Part shown: piece after piece, positions 41,778-51,860 of the stretch
Layout of the letters: each line of letters starts with the position of its first letter
How positions within the stretch are numbered: the stretch's first letter is position 1
DNA from: Bacillus sp. CHD6a
Lineage (GTDB): Bacteria > Bacillota > Bacilli > Bacillales > Bacillaceae_I
Direction of reading: 5' to 3'
DNA: 64,000 nt
Assembly (NCBI RefSeq): GCF_001293645.1
Contig: NZ_LBMD01000002.1
Coordinates: forward strand, 124,001 to 188,000
Translations under genes and position numbers: made by a program
Notes under the pieces: model-generated
What the model was told of the DNA's origin: nothing
Databases searched by the model: none
Seen by the model: the letters and a program-made list of their open reading frames with translations, nothing else

Positions 41778-42572
41778 CTATGCTCTCAACTCACTCTTCT
41801 CCAAGGCACGCTCCATCACCCACTGCTTGGTGATGGTTATTAGCTCCTGGTAGGTGGTAGTGCTGGAGTATGTGTGGTTCGCTTCTTTAATGGTGTAGAG
41901 CTGGCAGTTTCCATTTGTTCTGGTGTTAAAGGCGTTGGCATATTGTGTTGCATATTGAACGGGAATTTCTTCGTCAGCCTCCCCGTGGATGATAAGGACA
42001 TCTCCTAAAAAGAAAGGGCAAAGTTCAATTGGCTGATGGTCTTCTAATGATGTAATAAACGCTTCAGATATACAGTATCCTTGGTAATCATAGAGGTTGT
42101 TGCTGCCTTTTTGGATTATTTCGCAAATATCTTTGGAAGGATTACCTACAGGAGACCAAAGAATCAGTCTTTTGACATCAGGTTCTTTTAAAGAGGCAAG
42201 TGTGGCCACCGCACCGCCTAGGCTGTGCCCTATAAGAGTGATGGAGGAAGGATCTACACAACTCAATGTTTTTGCAAAGTTTAGCACTGCTTTTGTTTGA
42301 TCAATGAAACCATCCAAGGTGTTTGACCCATAATCGCCCTCGCTTTCCCCGCATCCAGCATAATCGAATCGTATCAAGACATAACCGAGTTCATTCAAGG
42401 CGTCACATGCTTTAACGAAAAGTCGATTCACTCCAACCTTTGAGCCAATAAATCCATGACAAATTATGACTATAGGAAAAGCCGTTCCTTTATCTGAAGA
42501 ATAGGATGGGGGATAATCCAAGGATACAGACAGATTTAGATCTTTCCACGGTAAATGAAGGTGATGTCTCAT
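41778..42572 (-). CDS. Alpha/beta hydrolase under SAM riboswitch control
   Basis: 264 residues. Oxyanion region IVIICHGFIGSKVG, GCGESEGDYG loop, nucleophile Ser in LIGHSLGGAVATLA, Asp in IIHGEADEEIPVQ and His in EANHTYSSTT: a complete triad of the dienelactone-hydrolase/esterase type. Start 42572 has AAGGAGGA upstream. The leader is a SAM-I riboswitch with terminator, so the gene should be expressed when SAM or methionine is low. A link to sulfur metabolism, for example hydrolysis of a thioester or a methionine-related ester, is therefore likely; the exact substrate is unknown. Confidence 0.82.
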   Translation of the reverse strand: MRHHLHLPWKDLNLSVSLDYPPSYSSDKGTAFPIVIICHGFIGSKVGVNRLFVKACDALNELGYVLIRFDYAGCGESEGDYGSNTLDGFIDQTKAVLNFAKTLSCVDPSSITLIGHSLGGAVATLASLKEPDVKRLILWSPVGNPSKDICEIIQKGSNNLYDYQGYCISEAFITSLEDHQPIELCPFFLGDVLIIHGEADEEIPVQYATQYANAFNTRTNGNCQLYTIKEANHTYSSTTTYQELITITKQWVMERALEKSELRA

Positions 42573-42635
42573 TTGTAGTCCTCCTTGATGGGATAGTGTT
42601 TAATATTCCTATAAGTTTACTTGGTATTAATATCG

Positions 42636-42669
42636 AAAAAAACGCCCTCTCCAAGAAAAGGAGAGGACG
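42636..42669 (-). terminator. Riboswitch expression-platform terminator
   Basis: On the minus strand GTCCTCTCC / GGAGAGGGC with a TTTTCTT loop, followed by six T. It lies between the SAM-I aptamer and the hydrolase start. Confidence 0.85.
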
Positions 42670-42690
42670 TATGAAAACATCCGTTAGCTT

Positions 42691-42792
42691 CCTTATCTCT
42701 CAGGTAATCACCTGCTGGAATTAGCACCTTCTTACACCGAAGAGGTTGCTGCGGGATCATAAGACCAGTTCTTCCCCCGACTCTTTATAAGG
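42691..42792 (-). promoter_or_regulatory. SAM-I riboswitch (S box) aptamer
   Basis: Reading the minus strand: P1 forms between CCTTAT and ATAAGG at the two ends, AAGAG follows as in S boxes, then GGGGGAAGAACTGGTC.TATGA, CCCGCAGCAACCTC, AAGGTGCTAATTCCAGCAGG and GAGAGATAAGG. These match the conserved S-box blocks in order. A terminator follows at 42669-42636, so high SAM stops transcription. Confidence 0.9.
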
Positions 42793-42836
42793 ATATAGTT
42801 GTAAAAAATTATGATCGTGTCTACACGTTGTTGGTA

Positions 42837-44597
42837 TTATATGACTTCCAGTTTGGAAGGTACCGCTACCCAGTGCCCTTTTGTGATTTCTATCAGTTCA
42901 GAATCCTGAAGCCCGTATTTATCCTTCTCGTCCGATTCTTTCATGAGCTTGGTGCTTCTATTGTACTCTATTTTAGGGTCAGGAATCGGGATGGCATCCA
43001 ACAAAGCCTTGGTATAGGCATGTTGAGGATTGTTATACAGCTCCTCGCTTTCAGCCAATTCAACAATCTTTCCTTTGTACATCACTGCTACTCGATCACT
43101 GATGTGTTTGACCATGGAAAGATCATGTGCGATGAAGAGATAGGTTAACCCAAGGTTTTTTTGAAGATCTTCTAATAGCGCAACAATCTGTGCTTGGATG
43201 GAAACGTCTAGTGCAGAAAGCGGCTCATCACATACGATGAAGCTAGGCTCTACTGCCAGCGCGCGTGCTATTCCAATCCGTTGTCGCTGACCGCCTGAGA
43301 ATTCATGTGGATACCGTTCGGCGTGAAAGGATGAAAGGCCCACTAGCTCTAATAATTCCTCTACTCTTTTTCTCCGTTGTGCGGAGCCTGTTGTCAGTCC
43401 ATGAAGGTCCAAAGGCTGCCCGATGATGTCTTCTACTTTATATCTCGGATTTAACGAGGAGTATGGATCTTGGAAAATCATTTGCATATGTTTGCGCATA
43501 TGTTTTAGTTCTTTCTTGTTTAGCCGGTTCAGTGGTAGGCCTTTATATAACATTTCTCCTGCTGTTGGTTCGTGCAATCTCAGTAAAGCTCTGCCTGTGG
43601 TACTTTTCCCGGAACCTGATTCACCAACAAGGCCTAATGTCTCTCCTTTGTATATATCAAACCCGATATTGTCTACAGCTTTTAACACATTCCCTTTGCC
43701 TAAAGGGAAATATTTCTTTAAACCTCTTACATGAATGAGTGGCTCTGCTTGAAAGGGAATGGAAGATATTTTCTTTTTCTTCTTTTCATCAAGCCTTGGG
43801 AGGGCATGAAGCAACTTTTTTGTATAAGGATGTTTGGGTTTCTCAAAGATATCAACCGTGTTTCCTTGCTCCACAATCTCTCCGTCTTTCATCACTAGCA
43901 CCCGATCACACATACGGGCAACGACACCAAAGTCATGCGTAATTAAAAGAATGGAGGTATGAAATTTCTTTTGCATGTCTTTCATCAGGTTTAAGATTTG
44001 GGCTTGAATGGTTACATCAAGCGCGGTAGTTGGTTCATCTGCTATGAGTAAGGCCGGGTTGCAGGCTAGAGCTATAGCGATGATCACCCGCTGTCGCATT
44101 CCTCCTGAGAATTCGTGGGGATATTGGGCATAACGTTCCTCACTGTTTGGTATACCAACAAGCTTTAACATGTCAATGGCTTGCATTTTAGCATCGGATT
44201 TGGAAAGGTTCTGATGTTTGAGGATGCTTTCCTCCAATTGTTTTCCGATGGTAATGGTCGGATTTAATGACGTCATTGGATCTTGGAAAATCATGCTGAT
44301 ATGCCGTCCTCGGATGTTCTCCATCTCTTTTTCCGTTTTCGTTAACAAATTTTCCCCTTGAAAGGAAATCTCCCCTGATTTTATAAAGGATGGGGGAGTG
44401 GGAAGTAGTTGCATGATCGATTTAGCGGTCACACTTTTTCCGCTCCCTGATTCCCCTACAATGCCTAAAGTTTCCCCTTTATTAATGGAAAAGCTTATGT
44501 TTTTTACAGCATCAAATTCCAATTTTCCTGTTCGGAAAGATACGCTTACATTCTTTAAATCTAGTAGGTTATCCAAGTACAACCACCATCCGTGCAA
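42837..44597 (-). CDS. Fused dual ABC ATPase of an Opp/Dpp-type transporter
   Basis: 586 residues with two ABC domains of the DppD-DppF type in one chain (like GsiA). Domain 1: [35 protein letters not shown]; domain 2: [35 protein letters not shown]. Each ends in the Opp-type C-terminal region ([25 protein letters not shown]). Powers peptide or nickel-like uptake. It is divergent from the two permeases and binding protein at 44705-49552, its likely partners. The true start may be a TTG a few codons inside (LYLDN/LDN) since no good site precedes 44597. Confidence 0.88.
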   Translation of the reverse strand: MHGWWLYLDNLLDLKNVSVSFRTGKLEFDAVKNISFSINKGETLGIVGESGSGKSVTAKSIMQLLPTPPSFIKSGEISFQGENLLTKTEKEMENIRGRHISMIFQDPMTSLNPTITIGKQLEESILKHQNLSKSDAKMQAIDMLKLVGIPNSEERYAQYPHEFSGGMRQRVIIAIALACNPALLIADEPTTALDVTIQAQILNLMKDMQKKFHTSILLITHDFGVVARMCDRVLVMKDGEIVEQGNTVDIFEKPKHPYTKKLLHALPRLDEKKKKKISSIPFQAEPLIHVRGLKKYFPLGKGNVLKAVDNIGFDIYKGETLGLVGESGSGKSTTGRALLRLHEPTAGEMLYKGLPLNRLNKKELKHMRKHMQMIFQDPYSSLNPRYKVEDIIGQPLDLHGLTTGSAQRRKRVEELLELVGLSSFHAERYPHEFSGGQRQRIGIARALAVEPSFIVCDEPLSALDVSIQAQIVALLEDLQKNLGLTYLFIAHDLSMVKHISDRVAVMYKGKIVELAESEELYNNPQHAYTKALLDAIPIPDPKIEYNRSTKLMKESDEKDKYGLQDSELIEITKGHWVAVPSKLEVI

Positions 44598-44704
44598 ATA
44601 ATTTTTTTATAGAAATAGAATATTATATATTGTAATATATTAGAATTAAACTATACTATACCTATCGGAATTAAGCAATTTAAAGTAAGGAGGCGAAAAA
44701 ACTT

Positions 44705-46168
44705 TTGTTGGAATCAGCGAAACAGGCATATCAGAAGAAACTTGTCGATACCAGAGCGACCTCAAATGGATTACAGCTGATATATGAGAAATTATGTCGT
44801 GCCCCCATTTATAAATGGCTAGTGTTACTACTCGGAATTCCCGTTGTTGTATGGATTTACGGGCTTTTTTTAATGAAAAGAAGAGAGGACCCTTATAACG
44901 AAGTCTTCCATAACGTAAAGGAACAATTAGACGCAGAGGGTGTCTATGAGCGATTAGTGAGTAAGTACATAACTCAAATCAACCAGAAACATAGCTTTTT
45001 TAACGAGCAAGTCCATTCAGCGAACGTGGAGAAAGAAGCTAAGCGTTGGGCGGATGAAAAGTATACCGAGATAATAAATTGGGAAGTGGAAAAACAATTA
45101 CACGCTTCGGGAAAGCAAAGGATTACGTTTGATCACGTTTTTACGGAATTGTTGGGGAAAAGATTGTTTGTCCTTCTAACATTCGTGCCCGGAGTGCTTA
45201 TGTATGTATTGATGTATGTGTTTGGGAATCCCTATCAGAAGTTTATCGTAGAAAGATTGGCAATGAGTGTGTTTGTTGTCATCGGTGTCGCTTTTTTTGT
45301 CTTTACCATTCTGTATTTATCTCCATTCCAACCGGCTGCCAATATACTTGGAGAGTCGGCAACGCCTGAACAGATAGCAGCTTTCAATAGCTTATATGGC
45401 CTTGATCAGCCTTATTTTGTTCAACTTTGGAATGCATTAAAAGGGATTGTTACCTTTGATTTGGGAACATCCTTTACTGGAAATGAGAATGTGGCAGACA
45501 GTATTTTCCGCAGATTTCCTATTACGATGGTCTTGGCAGTTATTTCTCTCTTAATGGCCATTATGATAGCAATTCCAATTGGAATTATTGCAGCAACGAA
45601 ACCAAATTCTTTTTTTGATTATACGTTTATGTTCATTGCCTTGATTGGGTTGTCTATCCCGAATTTTTGGCAAGGGTTGATTTTTATCCTTAACTTCTCT
45701 ATTAAACTACAATGGTTACCGGCAACCTTCAGCCCGGACAATTGGCTGTCAATCATCATGCCCGCGGTTGTGCTTGGAACAGCGCTTACGGCTTCTATTG
45801 CGAGGATGACCCGTTCATCTACCCTTGAAATTATTCATGAGGATTATATGTTAACAGCAAAAGCAAAGGGGCTGTCTAATCAACAAGTGCTGTGGAAGCA
45901 TGGAGTGAGAAATGCCATGATCCCTATTATTACGGTCATTGGCTTGTTATTTGGTGGAATGCTTGGCGGGGCGGCAGTCACAGAGAAGGTGTTCAATATC
46001 AGCGGAATCGGTAGCTTTATTGTAGATAAGCAATTTATTCCCGATATTCCAAGTGTAATGGGTGGGGTTGTCTATATTGCGATCACGATCTCACTTGTCA
46101 ATTTATTGATTGATGTTCTTTACGCGTTCTTTGATCCGCGTATCCGAACAAAAATGAAACACTATTAA
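44705..46168 (+). CDS. Opp/Dpp-type ABC permease (OppB-like) with N-terminal extension
   Basis: 487 residues. The last 300 are a normal OppB/DppB permease: [20 protein letters not shown] first helix, [30 protein letters not shown] and the ATPase contact loop [20 protein letters not shown]. The first 185 residues are extra: a helix (about 35-53), a soluble charged region of about 90 residues ([20 protein letters not shown] and on) and another helix (about 152-172). TTG 44705 after AAGGAGG. Such an extension is unusual for this family; it may contact the binding protein. Followed 10 bases later by the second permease. Confidence 0.85.
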   Translation: MLESAKQAYQKKLVDTRATSNGLQLIYEKLCRAPIYKWLVLLLGIPVVVWIYGLFLMKRREDPYNEVFHNVKEQLDAEGVYERLVSKYITQINQKHSFFNEQVHSANVEKEAKRWADEKYTEIINWEVEKQLHASGKQRITFDHVFTELLGKRLFVLLTFVPGVLMYVLMYVFGNPYQKFIVERLAMSVFVVIGVAFFVFTILYLSPFQPAANILGESATPEQIAAFNSLYGLDQPYFVQLWNALKGIVTFDLGTSFTGNENVADSIFRRFPITMVLAVISLLMAIMIAIPIGIIAATKPNSFFDYTFMFIALIGLSIPNFWQGLIFILNFSIKLQWLPATFSPDNWLSIIMPAVVLGTALTASIARMTRSSTLEIIHEDYMLTAKAKGLSNQQVLWKHGVRNAMIPIITVIGLLFGGMLGGAAVTEKVFNISGIGSFIVDKQFIPDIPSVMGGVVYIAITISLVNLLIDVLYAFFDPRIRTKMKHY

Positions 46169-46178
46169 AGTAGGTGAT

Positions 46179-47693
46179 GTGTTGAAAACAGAACTAGAAA
46201 TTATACCGGGATATGTGAAAACGCATGCCCTAAAGCTATCGGCGGAGTATAAACAGTCGGGATTTGCTTTCATCATGTCGGCTGTTATAACGGTTATCTT
46301 CCTGTTACTTTCTTTTGATTTCTCATCTAAAGAAATGAATCAACCGTTAGCGATCCTGTTCGGTATCTATGCCGTATTCACCTTAATCCAACTGACAATA
46401 TGGTGGAAGGTGAGAGGAGATATTATCAAGGTGGGCTATGTCCTTCCTGTAACTAGAAAACTAGGAATCATTCAGATTGGGAGTATTCTTACAGGGAACA
46501 TCTTTACTGGAGTGGCTGGATTCTTGTTGGTAAAGAGGAAGACTACACCGGAATATGTGTATGGTACATACATGCTTGTGACACAATTCTTCATCATTGG
46601 TGTTTCAGTGTTAAATATATTCAAACCTTATGTAGCCGACAGCTTTCCGTTAGCCATGCTGGCTCTCTTGATTATCCTGTTCCTTTACGTTGTGACTGTC
46701 GGTATGTTAGCAGCGGATGTACTGGAAAAACGGAAAGGTTTGGCAGTATTCTTAGCGATTATCCTTTTCCTAACAGCAATTACAGGGAATCTTTTCGCAC
46801 TTGTCACAGGCTATCTCATCTTAAAAAAGCGATTTGGGTTAGAAAGAGCGGTAAATAAAGCCTTGTATTCTATCTTGGAAAAGCTGTCTTCGAATGCGAC
46901 AGCGATGTTAGGGATGTTCTTTATCCTATTTGCGTTTTCGCTGTCCATCTGCAGCTACTTCACGTTTGATTATAGCCTTGCGATAGAAAATAACTATGAG
47001 GCTATCTTGCAGTCTCCAAGTCTAGTTTTTCCATTAGGTACAGATAATTTCGGCAGGGACCTCTTTTCAAGGATTGTCTTTGGGGCAAGGATTTCCCTGA
47101 TTGTGGGCATCATTTCTACCTTGATCCCATTTGTTGTCGGAGGGGCGCTTGGAGCCATCTCTGGATATTATGGACGTCATACGGATAATGTCATTATGAG
47201 GCTGTTGGATATTTTATATGCCATTCCAGGGATCTTGCTTGCGATTGTCATTATAGCGGCCTTTGGTTCCAGTACCACCACATTAATTATTGCCCTAAGT
47301 GTTGGTGCCATCCCAACGTATGCAAGGACCATGCGTGCAAATGTGCTGATGGTCTCCAATTATGAATACGTAGAATCAGCAAGAGCGCTTGGAGCTAGTA
47401 ATCTTTCCATCATTTTTCGAGAAATCGTCCCCAACTCCATGGCCCCGATGATAGTAAAATCCTCCTTAACCATAGGCGGAGCTGTTATCGCAACAAGTAG
47501 TTTAAGCTATCTGGGCCTTGGGATTGAACCGCATATCCCGGAATGGGGGAACATCTTGAAGATTGGCAGCACGTATTTAGAATCCCATTCATATTTAGCA
47601 ATTTACCCCGGATTAGCCATCATCCTTTTGGTGCTTTCCTTTAACTTTCTAGGAGATGGATTAAGAGACGCGCTAGATCCCCGGGCCGATTGA
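46179..47693 (+). CDS. Opp/Dpp-type ABC permease (OppC-like) with extra membrane domain
   Basis: 504 residues. The C-terminal 270 are an OppC/DppC permease: [40 protein letters not shown], the loop [20 protein letters not shown], and [13 protein letters not shown]. The N-terminal 230 residues are an added domain with about six helices ([57 protein letters not shown]). GTG 46179 with AGGTG. Together with the extended OppB this makes an atypical importer. Confidence 0.83.
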   Translation: MLKTELEIIPGYVKTHALKLSAEYKQSGFAFIMSAVITVIFLLLSFDFSSKEMNQPLAILFGIYAVFTLIQLTIWWKVRGDIIKVGYVLPVTRKLGIIQIGSILTGNIFTGVAGFLLVKRKTTPEYVYGTYMLVTQFFIIGVSVLNIFKPYVADSFPLAMLALLIILFLYVVTVGMLAADVLEKRKGLAVFLAIILFLTAITGNLFALVTGYLILKKRFGLERAVNKALYSILEKLSSNATAMLGMFFILFAFSLSICSYFTFDYSLAIENNYEAILQSPSLVFPLGTDNFGRDLFSRIVFGARISLIVGIISTLIPFVVGGALGAISGYYGRHTDNVIMRLLDILYAIPGILLAIVIIAAFGSSTTTLIIALSVGAIPTYARTMRANVLMVSNYEYVESARALGASNLSIIFREIVPNSMAPMIVKSSLTIGGAVIATSSLSYLGLGIEPHIPEWGNILKIGSTYLESHSYLAIYPGLAIILLVLSFNFLGDGLRDALDPRAD

Positions 47694-47740
47694 TAGATAA
47701 ATAGACCATATGACCTTTAAAGAAATAGGAGGAGTTTTAA

Positions 47741-49552
47741 TTGAAGAAAACGTATTTAACGCTTGTATTCATTGCCGTTTTGGTTTTATCAGGCTGCCTT
47801 AATACCAAGTCTAGTGTGGAAGAAGAAAAAGCAAACGACGGGGTAACTGAGAGTGGTTCTGCAGTGGAAATTGAAGTATTGGGGATGGCAAGCTCAGAAG
47901 ATGACCTCAATATTGTAAGAGATCAATTAGAGAAAAATGGATTCACGGTTAAATTAAACATACAGCCAGACTATGGTAGCTTTACGTCCCAGAAAGAAGC
48001 AGGAAACTATGATATTGCGCACTCCAGTTGGACGACGGTAACAGGAAATCCTGATTATGCAGTACGAGCGCTTTTCAAAACAGACGGCGCTAACAGCATC
48101 ATGTCTGATGAAGAAGTAGACAAATTGATCGATCAAGCAAGTACAGAAACACCAGAGGAATTCGCATCCACGTATCAAGCGTTGGAACAACGACTTGTAT
48201 TTGACAAGGCCTATATCGCACCTTTGTATAACTCCTTTAAAGCCCAAGGTGTCAACAAAGAAGTCCTAAATGAAGAAACCGTAAGATTGGCAAAGTCACG
48301 TGCAGTAGCATGGGAAACAATCGACTTTAATGATTCAAGTAAAAGAGAGTCGACTCCACTTGTGACACAACAAGCAATCGGCGCACTTACATCCCTTGAT
48401 CCAATCAAAGGAAACGATGGTTCTATCAACACTCTAAATACTAATATGTATGTTCGCTTAGTCAACTTAACAGACGACGATGTAGTGACATCAGACGGTT
48501 CTCTGTCTTTAAATCATGTTATTGCAGAAGGGAATGCCGCGTATTACTTCTTGCTAAGAGATGATATCAATTTTGCTAAAATCACAGATGGAGCAGCAGA
48601 AGACACAGGAGAAAGAGTAGGTGCAGATGATGTTATCTTCTCCCTGAAACGTGCAAGCACAGCAGACTCTGTTCCAGATCACCGCACATACAGCCTGCAC
48701 GAGCATATTGAAGATGCAGAGCTTGTGACAGATGTAGCAGAGCTAGAATCAGCAAAGCAATCTATCGGCGAAGGAACCATAAAAGAAGCGTTGGAACAAG
48801 ATCTTGACGTGAAAATCAGTGAGCTAGTGGCAGATAAAAACGATGCAAACAATCAAGAAGGGAAATACCAAGTGGTCAAAGTAACCACGTCCAAACCTTT
48901 CCCTCAAGTATTGAACTACCTGGCGCATCAATCGGCTGGAATTGTTTCCAAAAAGCAAGTTGAGAGCATTAATACGTATGATGTAGCAAGCTTCGACCCA
49001 ACAAAGGATGTTCCTTACGGAGATCAAAATACAGTGACAGAGGGTGGACAATATGACAACCACCTATATGCCAGCGGACCATATATCCTTAACAGCAAAA
49101 ACGACTATGAAGCAACTTTCCTGAAAAACCCTGCCTATATGCCAGGAACAGAGTATGAGGCGAATATTTCAACGGTGACGGTTCGTTTCATCCAAGATCC
49201 AGACAGTGCTTTATCTGCACTACGAAACGGTGAAATCCACCTATTTAACGGCGTACCTGAGACAAAGTATGATGTAGTCGAGAGTGACGAAAAACTCTTC
49301 CTTCAAAAGAACGACAGCAATGCCGTTGCTTACTTACTTTTCAATACAAAAAATCGCGAAGTCTCTGATAGCGAAAACCTAAGAAAAGCAATCTTACACT
49401 CTATCAACCAAGACGAAATCATCAGTTTCTATCAAAACAACAAAAAGAAAGCAACGTCCACGGTAAGTCCATTGGTAGACACAGGCAACGAATTAAAAGC
49501 TGATCCAGCTAAAGTGAAAGAATATTTGAAGAAATATCGTGAAGAGAAATAG
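47741..49552 (+). CDS. Peptide-type ABC substrate-binding lipoprotein, circularly permuted SBP_bac_5
   Basis: 603 residues. Signal peptide with lipobox LVLSGC (Cys19). Residues about 42-195 match the part that normally comes last in SBP_bac_5 proteins: IVRDQLEKNGFTVKLNIQ, YDIAHSSWTTVTGNPDY, SDEEVDKLIDQASTETPEEF, KAYIAPLYNSF. Residues about 205-600 then give the usual beginning and middle: TSLDPIKGNDGSINTLNTNM, YYFLLRDDINF, GADDVIFSLKRA, GPYILNSKND, FNTKNREVSDSENLRKAILH, ending at ADPAKVKEYLKKYREEK, where the normal protein would continue into the first block. TTG 47741 after AGGAGG. It feeds the permeases just upstream. Confidence 0.85.
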   Translation: MKKTYLTLVFIAVLVLSGCLNTKSSVEEEKANDGVTESGSAVEIEVLGMASSEDDLNIVRDQLEKNGFTVKLNIQPDYGSFTSQKEAGNYDIAHSSWTTVTGNPDYAVRALFKTDGANSIMSDEEVDKLIDQASTETPEEFASTYQALEQRLVFDKAYIAPLYNSFKAQGVNKEVLNEETVRLAKSRAVAWETIDFNDSSKRESTPLVTQQAIGALTSLDPIKGNDGSINTLNTNMYVRLVNLTDDDVVTSDGSLSLNHVIAEGNAAYYFLLRDDINFAKITDGAAEDTGERVGADDVIFSLKRASTADSVPDHRTYSLHEHIEDAELVTDVAELESAKQSIGEGTIKEALEQDLDVKISELVADKNDANNQEGKYQVVKVTTSKPFPQVLNYLAHQSAGIVSKKQVESINTYDVASFDPTKDVPYGDQNTVTEGGQYDNHLYASGPYILNSKNDYEATFLKNPAYMPGTEYEANISTVTVRFIQDPDSALSALRNGEIHLFNGVPETKYDVVESDEKLFLQKNDSNAVAYLLFNTKNREVSDSENLRKAILHSINQDEIISFYQNNKKKATSTVSPLVDTGNELKADPAKVKEYLKKYREEK

Positions 49553-49605
49553 GTTTGAGGGGACAGGTTCCTTGACCCATTTTTCAAATGAATAGAAAGC
49601 ATTAT

Positions 49606-49639
49606 GCAGGTGATTGCACGTTGATCACCTGTTTTTTTA
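49606..49639 (+). terminator. Rho-independent terminator, GCAGGTGAT type, copy 2
   Basis: GCAGGTGAT / ATCACCTG with an 8-base loop, then TTTTTTTATT. Ends the transporter operon. Preceded by a rearranged dispersed repeat (GGGGACAGGTTCCTTGACCC, 49560). Confidence 0.85.
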
Positions 49640-49757
49640 TTGGGTGTGAAAAGGGGAGAGGAAGTTTGTTAAGGATATGGGGCAAGTGGGCTATGTTTTT
49701 TGCCTGCTAAATGAAAAAGTAGCTGTTATTGATTAGAAATGGCCTTAGTAAAATTGG

Positions 49758-49948
49758 TTGGGACAACTTTTATCTTCCTTCGGTCAAAAAATGATGAAAA
49801 TGACGTGAGGTTCGGTCAAAGTAGGAGGGGGGTTCGGACAACTTTTAGCAGGGTGGATTTTTAGTTCGGTCAATTTTGGGAAATCTTCGGTCAACTTCCT
49901 GAAATCTTTGGACATCTTTGCGAAAACTTCGGACATTTGCCCAAAAGG
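49758..49948. repeat. 21-bp periodic array, family B, copy 2
   Basis: Eight units starting TTGGGACAA, TTCGGTCAA, TTCGGACAA or TTTGGACAT. Unit lengths are 21, 32, 22, 32, then 21, 21, 21, matching copy 1 at 40196 in both motif and pattern of long and short units. Lies in the 700-bp gap before the PadR gene, after the transporter terminator. Confidence 0.8.
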
Positions 49949-50004
49949 CTTACAAGTAAAAACTTAGCTTACCTGAAGTCTTCTGTTTTTCCAGCATAAC
50001 AAAA

Positions 50005-50100
50005 TTTAAACAAACGTTGGTTTAAATCAAAATTCAACTTTGTAATCATAGACTTTAAATCCATTCGTCAAAGCACAACCATTTTCGCAACCTATACTGA
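50005..50100. repeat. Paired intergenic element of about 100 bp, copy 2
   Basis: TTTAAACAAACGTTGGTTTAAA is nearly palindromic; CAACCATTTTCGCAA follows 71 bases after its start, exactly as in copy 1 (38331). The remainder up to the PadR gene holds the direct repeat ACGACATA (50214 and 50233) around TATATCACGTC, a possible PadR operator. Confidence 0.65.
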
Positions 50101-50262
50101 AATAATACCTGCCCATCCATTCAACAACTATCTACCCAAACGGGTTCTCCGTGCAAGTCCTCTTCAACTCAAAACCTCTTGCACAACTATGTCACACCAT
50201 GATATAGTCATGATACGACATATATCACGTCACGACATACCGCAGTAAAAGAGGTGTCCACA

Positions 50263-50592
50263 TTGGAACTATCCAAAATTATAAAAAAATACATACCCAT
50301 GACCGAAACCGCATTCTACATCTTGCTCTCATTAACAGAACCACGCCATGGCTATGGCATCATCAAGCACGTCGAAGAAATATCAAACAACAGAATACGT
50401 CTAGGCTCTGGCACCATCTACGGAACCCTTACAAAAATGCAAAAGGATGGAGTGATTACCGTATTCGCGGATGCCGAGCGAAAAACCGTGTACGAAATCA
50501 CCGATAGCGGCAAAGAATTGATCACCGCAGAGATCGAGCGATTGAAGGAGCTTCACGGTAACGCATTGAAGTACGAGGGGGATTTTAAATGA
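50263..50592 (+). CDS. PadR-family transcriptional regulator
   Basis: 109 residues. Winged helix with MTETAFYILLSLTEPRHGYG, IIKHVEEISNNRIRLGSGTI and the wing YGTLTKMQKDGVITV, then a short dimerisation helix. TTG 50263 is six bases after GAGGTG; GTG 50254 lies in that site. The stop overlaps the next start by ATGA. PadR proteins usually repress a co-transcribed membrane protein gene, which fits here. Confidence 0.88.
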   Translation: MELSKIIKKYIPMTETAFYILLSLTEPRHGYGIIKHVEEISNNRIRLGSGTIYGTLTKMQKDGVITVFADAERKTVYEITDSGKELITAEIERLKELHGNALKYEGDFK

Positions 50593-51782
50593 AAACCTAC
50601 ACGAAACCATTATGGAGCTATGATGTGCAGAAAACAGAGCAATGGCTTACCGACCAGGCAAAGGCAGGCTTTCGCGTAAAAGAGATGCACCGTTTTAAAC
50701 GAGGTTTTACATTTGAAAAGGGCCAGCCAAAGGATGTTACCTACCGAATCGGCTACGATAAAATAAAACCCGCAACCCTTTCCAACACGATGCGCAATGA
50801 CGGCTGGGAAAAAGTCGCCCAAAGCGGCAAGTGGTATGTGATTGCAAACGAAAGACCGCAGGCAGAAGTGACCACTTCCACCAGTCGCGACGCCATTATC
50901 AAGCGTAACAATTTTATCTATTACGCATTCATGGCCATACTCATCTACATAACATGCGCAACGCTCGCGAACGTGGCCCTCATCACCACCACCACCATCT
51001 CAAGTGACGGCAACGTGGAAGTAGAAGAGAGCCCACTCTGGATTATCACCTACACTGGTGCAGCACTAGTAACCGCCTTTTACCTGTTCATGATCTACTC
51101 TGTTTGGAAAATAAAGAAGACAAACAAGGCGCTCTCAACCGAGAGTCCATCAACTTATAGGACACCAAACACCCTAGAGAAGAAAAACCTTACCAAAGCA
51201 GAAGAAAAACAACTGAAGCGTGAAGGCATCCTCATCAAACGCCGCAAATTCGGCTGGATGTACGCACCAGACAAACTGGAAAAATGGCTGGAACAAATGG
51301 CAGCAGACGGAAACCGCCTCCACCGCATCAACAGACTTGGCATCACCTTCTACTTCCGAAAAGGGGAACCGCAGTCTATCAAATACAGCGCCGACTACCA
51401 AAACCTATCGAACGACAGCTATTTTGAGATTCATAGACAAGCAGGTTGGAAGGAAGTGTTCAGTTCAAAGGGAGCCCTCCAAAAATGGACGATCTGGAGC
51501 AAGGAATACGAAGAAGGCGAAACACAACCAGCCTTGTATAGCGAACAAACGCATAAGCTCAAGCAAGCCAAGAAAGTGGCCCTTTCCTATACCGCCTTGT
51601 TTTTACCACTGGTTCTTATGTACATCTATATTGCGAGCCTGAACACCTTCTATATTTTCCGAAACGGTGGGGAGTGGTCCATCGTGAATTCAAACACCAT
51701 TATGTTTTTCATCTGTATCCTCCTATTCGGAACATACATCACGAAAACGTGGATGTATTATTTTAGGCTGCGCAGGGCTTGA
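50589..51782 (+). CDS. DUF2812 membrane protein, two domains
   Basis: 397 residues with two DUF2812 units. Each has a soluble part (WSYDVQKTEQWLTDQAKAGF ... TYRIGYDK; YAPDKLEKWLEQMAADGNRL ... KYSADYQ) followed by membrane helices (two after unit 1, two after unit 2). DUF2812 proteins are commonly paired with PadR regulators, as here (4-base overlap). Probably an envelope-stress or regulatory partner; mechanism unknown. Confidence 0.8.
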   Translation: MKTYTKPLWSYDVQKTEQWLTDQAKAGFRVKEMHRFKRGFTFEKGQPKDVTYRIGYDKIKPATLSNTMRNDGWEKVAQSGKWYVIANERPQAEVTTSTSRDAIIKRNNFIYYAFMAILIYITCATLANVALITTTTISSDGNVEVEESPLWIITYTGAALVTAFYLFMIYSVWKIKKTNKALSTESPSTYRTPNTLEKKNLTKAEEKQLKREGILIKRRKFGWMYAPDKLEKWLEQMAADGNRLHRINRLGITFYFRKGEPQSIKYSADYQNLSNDSYFEIHRQAGWKEVFSSKGALQKWTIWSKEYEEGETQPALYSEQTHKLKQAKKVALSYTALFLPLVLMYIYIASLNTFYIFRNGGEWSIVNSNTIMFFICILLFGTYITKTWMYYFRLRRA

Positions 51783-51795
51783 GAATTTTAAATGA

Positions 51796-51840
51796 AAAAA
51801 AGGACCATTAGAACCCAGACGGTTTTAATGGTCCTTTTTT
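51796..51840. terminator. Bidirectional terminator
   Basis: AAAAAAAGGACCATTA / TAATGGTCCTTTTTT with a 14-base loop, between convergent genes. Confidence 0.85.
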
Positions 51841-51860
51841 AAGATGCTATTCCTTTTTCA

